Notes under the pieces: generated by a model | Database searches by the model: none | What the model was told of the DNA's origin: nothing | What the model saw: only the letters and a program-made list of their open reading frames with translations | Assembly (NCBI RefSeq): GCF_017876625.1 | Contig: NZ_JAGIOH010000001.1 | Location: 5,105,501-5,169,500, forward strand | Origin: Streptomyces syringium | GTDB lineage: Bacteria > Actinomycetota > Actinomycetes > Streptomycetales > Streptomycetaceae | Length of the DNA stretch: 64,000 bases | Direction: 5' to 3' | In this document: piece after piece, positions 59,187 through 64,000 of the stretch | How positions within the stretch are numbered: the first letter of the stretch is position 1 | Layout of the letters: the number at the start of each line of letters is the position of its first letter | Translations under genes and position numbers: made by a program

Positions 59187-60493
59187 GCGCTCATACCTTC
59201 CGGGGAACGGTGGCTGAAGGTGGCCAGGTTCTTCTTGACCTTCTGCCACGGGGTGAGCGGCAGGCTGCGCAGCGAGCCACGGGCGTAGTGCCGCTCGAGG
59301 TAGTACTGGCCGACGCTGAAGACGCTGGTCAGGATCAGGTACCAGGTGGCCGCGAGGAAGAGCATCTCCACGGTGGCGCCGGTGGTCTGGCCGATGTCCG
59401 AGGTGGACCGCAGCAGCTCCAGGTACTGGGCCGCGCTCGCCGCCAGCGACGAGGTCTTGAGCATGTTGATGAACTCGTTGCCGGTCGGCGGCACGATCAC
59501 CCGCATCGCCTGCGGCAGCACGATGCGGCGCAGCGTCTTGCCCTGGTTCATGCCCAGCGCGTGCGAGGCCTCGGTCTGGCCCTCGTCGACCGACTGGATG
59601 CCCGCACGGACGATCTCCGACATGTACGCGGCCTCATTGAGCCCCAGGCCGAGCAGCGCGGCCATGAACGGGGTCATGAAGTCGCTCATCTCGTCCCGGT
59701 AGATGAAACCGAGATTGATGTACGGGAAGATCAGCGCGAGGTTGAACCACAGCAGCAGCTGGACGTAGACCGGGGTGCCCCGGAAGAACCAGATGTAGGC
59801 CCAGGAGACGGACGACGTCACCGGGTTCTTCGACAGCCGCATCACGGCCAGCAGGATGCCGAGCACGAGGCCCAGCACCATCGCGAGCACGGAGATCAGG
59901 ACCGTCTTGCCGAGGCCCTCGACGACCGTCGAATTGAAGAGGTAGTCGGGGATCGCGCTGTAGTTCACGTTCGCCGTGGCGAAGGCGTTCACCAGCAGCG
60001 CCAGCAGACCGAGCACGAGGACGGCGGAGACCCAGCGGCCGTAGTGCCGGACGGGGATGGCCTTGATGGCCTCCGGCATCGCCGCGGCGGCCGTCTTGGC
60101 CGTGCCCTTGCCCTTGCCGGGCGGCGGGGTGTCGGCGGCGGTCCGCTTGCCGGCGGAGGCCTTCGCGTCGTCGCCGCTCTTCTTGTCGAGCGACGGCTTG
60201 GCGTCGGCCTTCGCCTCGGCTGCCTTCTCGTCGGCTGCCTTCTTGTCGCCGGCCTTGTCGTCGGAAGCCTTGTCGTCGGAAGCCGCGTCGGCAGGCTTCT
60301 TGTCGGCAGGCGTCTCGTCGGCGGGCGTTTCGGCAGCCGCGTCGGCGGGCTTGTCGGCGGCCTTGTCGGCCGCCTTCGCGTCGCCCGACTCGTCGGCGGG
60401 CTTCGCGGCGGTCTCGGCGGCGTCCTTGTTCTCCGGCTCGGGGGTGTCCGGACCGGGCTTGTCGGGCTCTGGCTTATCGGAAGAAGCAGTCAC
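59183..60493 (-). CDS. amino-acid ABC permease with unusual low-complexity N-terminus
   Basis: 436 residues, much longer than the usual 220-290. Residues 1-140 are Ala/Lys/Asp/Pro-rich repeats (such as KPADESGDAK, AADKAADKPADAAA) with no hydrophobic segment; the permease begins at about 150 (RHYGRWVSAVLVLGLLALL). The HisM/GlnP signature is clear: EAAYMSEIVRAGIQSVDEGQTEASHALGMNQGKTLRRIVLPQAMRVIVPP. The extension would be cytoplasmic and could interact with the ATPase or nucleic acid; its role is unknown. Confidence 0.9.
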   Translation of the reverse strand: MTASSDKPEPDKPGPDTPEPENKDAAETAAKPADESGDAKAADKAADKPADAAAETPADETPADKKPADAASDDKASDDKAGDKKAADEKAAEAKADAKPSLDKKSGDDAKASAGKRTAADTPPPGKGKGTAKTAAAAMPEAIKAIPVRHYGRWVSAVLVLGLLALLVNAFATANVNYSAIPDYLFNSTVVEGLGKTVLISVLAMVLGLVLGILLAVMRLSKNPVTSSVSWAYIWFFRGTPVYVQLLLWFNLALIFPYINLGFIYRDEMSDFMTPFMAALLGLGLNEAAYMSEIVRAGIQSVDEGQTEASHALGMNQGKTLRRIVLPQAMRVIVPPTGNEFINMLKTSSLAASAAQYLELLRSTSDIGQTTGATVEMLFLAATWYLILTSVFSVGQYYLERHYARGSLRSLPLTPWQKVKKNLATFSHRSPEGMSA

Positions 60494-60536
60494 GGGTATG
60501 GCCTTTCAGCGTGCCGTACGAGGGGAGGGCAAGAGG

Positions 60537-61502
60537 TCAGGAACCGCCGTTGATCTTGGCTTCCTTGACGGCGCCGGCTTCGACGCCCCAGGTCTTGATG
60601 ACCTTCTCGTACGCACCGTTCTTGATGATCGCTTCGAGGGCCGCCCGGAGGGCGTCCCGCAGCTGCGTGTTGTCCTTGGAGACGGCGATGCCGTACGGAG
60701 CGGCCTCGACCTGCTCGCCGACCGTCTCGAAGTCCTTGCCGCCGCCGGAGGTCTTCACCGCGTAGGCGGCGACGGGGAAGTCGCTGGAGACGGCGTCGAC
60801 GCCACCGGCCTTGAGACGGGTCTGCGCCTCCAGGTCGGTGTCGAAGGCCTCGATCTCGATGGCGTCCTTGTCGTCCTTCTCGCACTTCTCGGACTCGGAC
60901 TTGGCCAGGTCGTTCGAGACAGTGCCACGCTGGACCGCGATCTTCTTGCCGCAGAGGTCGTCCCAGGACTCGATGCCCTTGGTGTCGCCCTTCTTGGTGT
61001 AGATCGAGACACCGGCGGTGAAGTAGTCGACGAAGTCGACGCCCTCACTGATCTTCTTGCCGGTCTTGGAGTCGATGCCGTTCTGCCGGTCCTTGGAGTC
61101 GGTCATCGCGGACATCGCGATGTCGTAGCGCTTGGAGCGCATACCGATCAGCAGCGAGTCGAAGGTGCCGTTGTTGAACTCGAACTTCACCCCGAGTTCC
61201 TTGCCCAGCGCGGCGGCGATGTCGGGGTCGAGACCGACGACCTTGCCGTCCTTCTTGAATTCCACCGGCGGGTAGGCGATGTCGGAGCCGACCTTGATGA
61301 CCCCGGCGTCCTGGATGTTCTTCGGCAGCTTCGCGAAGAGGGGGGCCGAGGAGCCCTTGACGGTCTGGTCGCCGCCGACGGTCGACTTGTTCCGCTGATC
61401 GCCACAACCGGTCAGCAGGAGAGCGCCGGCGACCGCGATCGCGCCGGCGGCGGCCAAACGACTCCTGGCGGCAGCCGGGCGATGGATGGAGCTTGCGGTC
61501 AT
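60537..61502 (-). CDS. amino-acid-binding lipoprotein (family 3)
   Basis: 321 residues; ATG 61502 with AGGAGGA upstream. Lipobox LTGC with lipidated Cys33. The mature SBP_bac_3 domain shows VIKVGSDIAYPPVEFKKDGKVVGLDPDIAAALGKELG, MTDSKDRQNGIDSKTGKKISEGVDFVDYF and GTVSNDLAKSESEKCEKD, the typical ligand-loop pattern of polar amino-acid binders. First gene of the three-gene transporter operon; substrate probably Glu, Gln, Arg or His but not determinable. Confidence 0.92.
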   Translation of the reverse strand: MTASSIHRPAAARSRLAAAGAIAVAGALLLTGCGDQRNKSTVGGDQTVKGSSAPLFAKLPKNIQDAGVIKVGSDIAYPPVEFKKDGKVVGLDPDIAAALGKELGVKFEFNNGTFDSLLIGMRSKRYDIAMSAMTDSKDRQNGIDSKTGKKISEGVDFVDYFTAGVSIYTKKGDTKGIESWDDLCGKKIAVQRGTVSNDLAKSESEKCEKDDKDAIEIEAFDTDLEAQTRLKAGGVDAVSSDFPVAAYAVKTSGGGKDFETVGEQVEAAPYGIAVSKDNTQLRDALRAALEAIIKNGAYEKVIKTWGVEAGAVKEAKINGGS

Positions 61503-62088
61503 TGCTGGTTCCTCCTGCGGGTGAGGGGATAGCCGAATGTTCTCGCTGGTCACATGGGATCGACGCCGAGATCGACAAGCACACGACAGCGGGTGTCGCG
61601 ACCTCGTGCGGTTGGGGCATCTTGCCATCTGGACTGCACCGTTCGGGGGGCTAGCCAGGTCAAAATCGGATAACGGGTGATCGACGTGCGGTACCGGGGT
61701 GTTCTTACGAGTGGACGACCGTGTTCCCCTTTGGTCGGAGACAGGCGTGAGACGCACATCACGCACCGCTTGTCTCACTCCGTGGACTTCCGGCACCAGT
61801 TGACACGGTTTTCGCCGACAGGTGTGCGTGCCGTGGCACACAGCGGCGGATCTCACTCGTCGGCCGTAGCGCTCATTTGATAGAAAAGCCAGTTACACCC
61901 CTCACCCGGGGCTCAGGGCGCGTGCGCGGTGCGCGTGCCCGGCGTCCGTATCCCTCGCGCGGCACCACCCCCCGCGCGACACCGCCCGTGCGGCCCATCC
62001 GCCGGACCGGTACGGACGTGATGCCCGACCCGCCCTCAAAACCAGGGGCGGCTACCCTCGACTGCAATTCGACAAAGGGGTCAAGAAA
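61503..62088. other. 586-base divergent intergenic region
   Basis: Lies between the transporter operon (-) and malic enzyme (+) and carries both promoters. TTGACA at 61800-61805 is the clearest -35-like hexamer; a TTTGACC on the minus strand near 61660 could serve the transporter. Short ORFs here have no ribosome binding sites or codon bias. The right half is GC-rich without strong hairpins. No RNA gene recognised. Confidence 0.5.
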
Positions 62089-63300
62089 GTGGCAGCGGAG
62101 ATCGTGAATCCTCCCAGCGACAAGAGCACGGACGAGACTCGGGACGAGTTCTTCGATCCGGCCTTCGCGCTGCACCGAGGCGGCAAAATGGCGGTCGTGT
62201 CGACCGTCCCGGTGCGTGACAAGGACGATCTGTCCCTGGCCTACACGCCGGGCGTCGCCAAGGTGTGCAGCGCGATCGCGGAGCACCCCGAGCTCGTCCA
62301 CGACTACACCTGGAAGTCCCAGGTCGTGGCCGTCGTCACCGACGGCAGCGCGGTGCTCGGGCTGGGCGACATCGGGCCGGAGGCGTCCCTGCCCGTGATG
62401 GAGGGCAAGGCGATCCTCTTCAAGCAGTTCGGCGGCGTGGACGCGGTGCCGATCGCGCTCGACTGCCGGGAGGTCGACGAGATCGTCGAGACCGTCGTCC
62501 GGCTCGCGCCCTCCTTCGGCGGCGTCAACCTGGAGGACATCTCCGCGCCGCGCTGCTTCGAGGTCGAGCGCAAGCTCCAGGAGCGGCTGGACATCCCCGT
62601 CTTCCACGACGACCAGCACGGCACCGCCGTCGTCACGCTCGCCGCCCTGCGCAACGCCGCGCGGGTCACCGACCGTGCGCTCGGCCAGCTGCGCGCCGTC
62701 ATCTCCGGCGCGGGCGCGGCCGGCGTCGCCATCGCCAGGATCCTGGTCGAGGCGGGCATCGGCGACGTCGCCGTCTGCGACCGCAAGGGCGTCGTCTCGC
62801 AGGACCGCGACGACCTCACCGACGTCAAGCGGGAGCTCGCGGGCTTCACCAACAAGGCGGGCCGCTCCGGGACGCTCGCGGCCGCGCTGGACGGTGCGGA
62901 CGTCTTCATCGGCGTCTCCGGCGGTACGGTCCCGGAGGAGGCGGTCGCGAGGATGGCGAAGAACGCGCTGATCTTCGCCATGGCCAACCCGACCCCGGAG
63001 ATCCACCCGGACGTCGCCCACAAGTACGCGGCCGTCGTCGCGACCGGCCGCAGCGACTACCCGAACCAGATCAACAACGTGCTCGCCTTCCCCGGCATCT
63101 TCGCGGGCGCCCTCCAGGTCCGCGCCTCGCGGATCACCGAGGGCATGAAGCTCGCGGCCGCCGAGGCGCTGGCCGCGGTGGTGGCCGACGAGCTGAGCGC
63201 CGAGTGCGTCATCCCGTCGCCGTTCGACGAGCGGGTCGCCCCCGCGGTGACGGCCGCCGTCGCGGCCGCCGCGCGCGCGGAGGGTGTGGCGCGCCGCTAG
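62089..63300 (+). CDS. NAD(P)-dependent malic enzyme
   Basis: 403 residues; GTG 62089 after AAAGGGG. Oxidative decarboxylation of malate to pyruvate, joining the TCA cycle to lipid precursor supply. The short bacterial MaeA/MaeB type lacking the phosphotransacetylase domain: LAYTPGVAKVC, VTDGSAVLGLGDIGPEASLPVMEGKAILFK, EDISAPRCFEVERKL with catalytic Lys/Asp ligands, FHDDQHGTAVV, and an NAD-binding GAGAAGVAIARIL. Synteny with sodN/sodX and the transporter matches the S. coelicolor region. Confidence 0.95.
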   Translation: MAAEIVNPPSDKSTDETRDEFFDPAFALHRGGKMAVVSTVPVRDKDDLSLAYTPGVAKVCSAIAEHPELVHDYTWKSQVVAVVTDGSAVLGLGDIGPEASLPVMEGKAILFKQFGGVDAVPIALDCREVDEIVETVVRLAPSFGGVNLEDISAPRCFEVERKLQERLDIPVFHDDQHGTAVVTLAALRNAARVTDRALGQLRAVISGAGAAGVAIARILVEAGIGDVAVCDRKGVVSQDRDDLTDVKRELAGFTNKAGRSGTLAAALDGADVFIGVSGGTVPEEAVARMAKNALIFAMANPTPEIHPDVAHKYAAVVATGRSDYPNQINNVLAFPGIFAGALQVRASRITEGMKLAAAEALAAVVADELSAECVIPSPFDERVAPAVTAAVAAAARAEGVARR

Positions 63301-63355
63301 CGCCTTGCCGGCGGTTTTGGCGGGTGCACCTCCGCTGCGCGGCGGTGTCCTCAAT

Positions 63356-63406
63356 CGCCGGACGGGCTGTTTTGGCTGAGCTCAGCCACATCAAGCCCGT
63401 CCGGCG
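63356..63406. repeat. palindromic repeat copy 3' of malic enzyme gene
   Basis: Arms CGCCGGACGGGCT (63356-63368) and AGCCCGTCCGGCG (63394-63406) enclose GGCTGAGCTCAGCC. Followed by a GAGGACGCGCCCGCAGGGCGC half-unit shared with other copies. Confidence 0.85.
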
Positions 63407-63491
63407 TTTTTGAGGACGCGCCCGCAGGGCGCTCGCCGCCGCAGGTGGCAAGACGGCCCGCAGCCGGGGTCTCCGCGGAGGTGTCCTCGAT

Positions 63492-63523
63492 CGCCGGACG
63501 GCTCGATTCAAGCCCGTCCGGCG
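63492..63523. repeat. second tandem copy of palindromic repeat
   Basis: CGCCGGACGGCT (63492-63503, one G shorter) and AGCCCGTCCGGCG (63511-63523), then the same GAGGACGCGCCCGCAGGGCGC tail. Lies 71 bases before the convergent stop at 63595. Together with copy 63356-63406 it fills the 294-base gap. Confidence 0.85.
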
Positions 63524-63594
63524 TTTGAGGACGCGCCCGCAGGGCGCCCGCCGCCGCAGGCGGCAAGACGGCCCGCGCGCGTCGGGCGCTCGCG

Positions 63595-64000
63595 TCACTT
63601 CAGACGGCGTACGAACACGTCGTGGAGACGATTCGTGTCGCCGGTGACCAGATTGTCGCCGCGGCTGCCGAAGAGCACCGTCCGGCCGGTGCGGTCGACC
63701 GAGACGCCGCTCGCGCCCGCGGTGTCCTCGGCGCCGTCGGGCGCCACATTGAGGCGTTCGACCGTGCCGGTCAGCAGGTCGCGGACGAACACGTCCTCGT
63801 GGCCGCCCGTGTCCCCGGACACCAGATTGCTCGCCGCCGAGGTGAAGTACACCCTCCGGTTGTCGGCGCTCATGACCGCGCCGTCGTTCGAGCTGCCGTT
63901 GGCCTGGACGCCGCCGGGGGCGAGAGAGATCCGCCGCGTGGTGCCCGTGCGCAAGTCCTTGATGAACGCGTCCGTGGCCCGGTTGGTGTCGTCCGGCACG
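63595..64000 (-). CDS. TolB/PD40-like beta-propeller protein, 5' part outside window
   Basis: Only the last 135 residues lie in the window; the frame stays open to the edge. Two repeats of the pattern S(G/R)DT-N/G, DVFVRDLLTGT-ERLNVAPDG, SxDGRTVLFGS are visible, the propeller-blade motif of WD40-like/TolB-type secreted Streptomyces proteins (blades with DTNRxxDVFVRDL). Ends DVFVRRLK. Probably exported; binding partner unknown. Convergent with malic enzyme across repeat copies. Confidence 0.75.
   Translation of the reverse strand, partial: VPDDTNRATDAFIKDLRTGTTRRISLAPGGVQANGSSNDGAVMSADNRRVYFTSAASNLVSGDTGGHEDVFVRDLLTGTVERLNVAPDGAEDTAGASGVSVDRTGRTVLFGSRGDNLVTGDTNRLHDVFVRRLK

Noticed and set aside
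61503..62088. Small ORFs in the intergenic region before malic enzyme
   Set aside because: They lack ribosome binding sites and codon bias; probably chance frames in promoter DNA.
1..64000. CRISPR arrays or transposases
   Set aside because: No direct-repeat/spacer pattern and no transposase or integrase coding sequence was found in any frame.

Overview
The window is high-GC actinobacterial DNA, almost certainly from a Streptomyces chromosome. Evidence: strong third-position GC bias, many GTG starts, GGAGG-type ribosome binding sites, ATGA/GTGA start-stop overlaps, WhiB, SigB-family and DasR-type regulators, and a nickel superoxide dismutase. From about 18 kb to the right-hand end the order dasR-dasABC-dasD-nagB, sensor kinase, wblE, lipid kinase, sigH with its anti-sigma factor, then sodN/sodX and malic enzyme follows the core region known from S. 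coelicolor (around SCO5231-SCO5261). That backbone is interrupted by strain-specific blocks.

Layout. (1) 1-3000: two alpha/beta hydrolases and an XRE-type regulator. (2) 3128-5524: a tightly coupled cassette of very small genes ending in a TgmC/PIMT-like methyltransferase, with no ATP-grasp partner in the window; it looks like a reduced peptide-modification system. (3) 5745-8463: small secreted proteins, including a three-gene overlapping operon. (4) 8692-10006: a GNAT acetyltransferase and a nucleotidyltransferase-fold protein. (5) 10017-17931: a minus-strand biosynthetic operon encoding a radical SAM/SPASM enzyme, a fused alpha/beta-hydrolase-aminotransferase, a LuxC-like acyl reductase, a LuxE/PaaK-like adenylating enzyme, a PhyH dioxygenase and a glycosyltransferase. 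A DasR-type operator sequence lies just upstream of its first gene. (6) 18121-24744: the das/nag locus for chitobiose and N-acetylglucosamine use, with its dre operators.

(7) 25340-42655: signalling and housekeeping genes (PdtaS-like kinase, WblE, lipid kinase, sigH and anti-sigma factor, antiporter, PLP enzyme, amidase, glutaminase, FabH-like synthase, alkaline phosphatase, TatA, LCP protein, a Gly-tailed membrane protein). (8) 42859-50042: Mg-type P-type ATPase with an ArsR regulator, a class B-like acid phosphatase, a second SigB-family sigma factor facing an RsbW-like kinase, and an MFS exporter divergent from a LysR regulator. (9) 51069-57107: membrane proteins, a 25-residue CxxC protein, a kinase-like protein, sodN/sodX, a CGNR protein and a methyltransferase. 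(10) 57232-58343: a tandem triplet of small secreted, probably beta/gamma-crystallin-like proteins. (11) 58425-64000: a polar amino-acid ABC transporter, malic enzyme and the end of a beta-propeller protein.

A palindromic intergenic repeat family with arms CGCCGGACGGGC/GCCCGTCCGGCG recurs at eight places, always at gene 3' ends; one copy is a perfect 50-base palindrome. No rRNA, tRNA, CRISPR array or complete insertion sequence was seen. The most unusual material is the biosynthetic operon with its fusion enzyme and the methyltransferase/small-peptide cassette.
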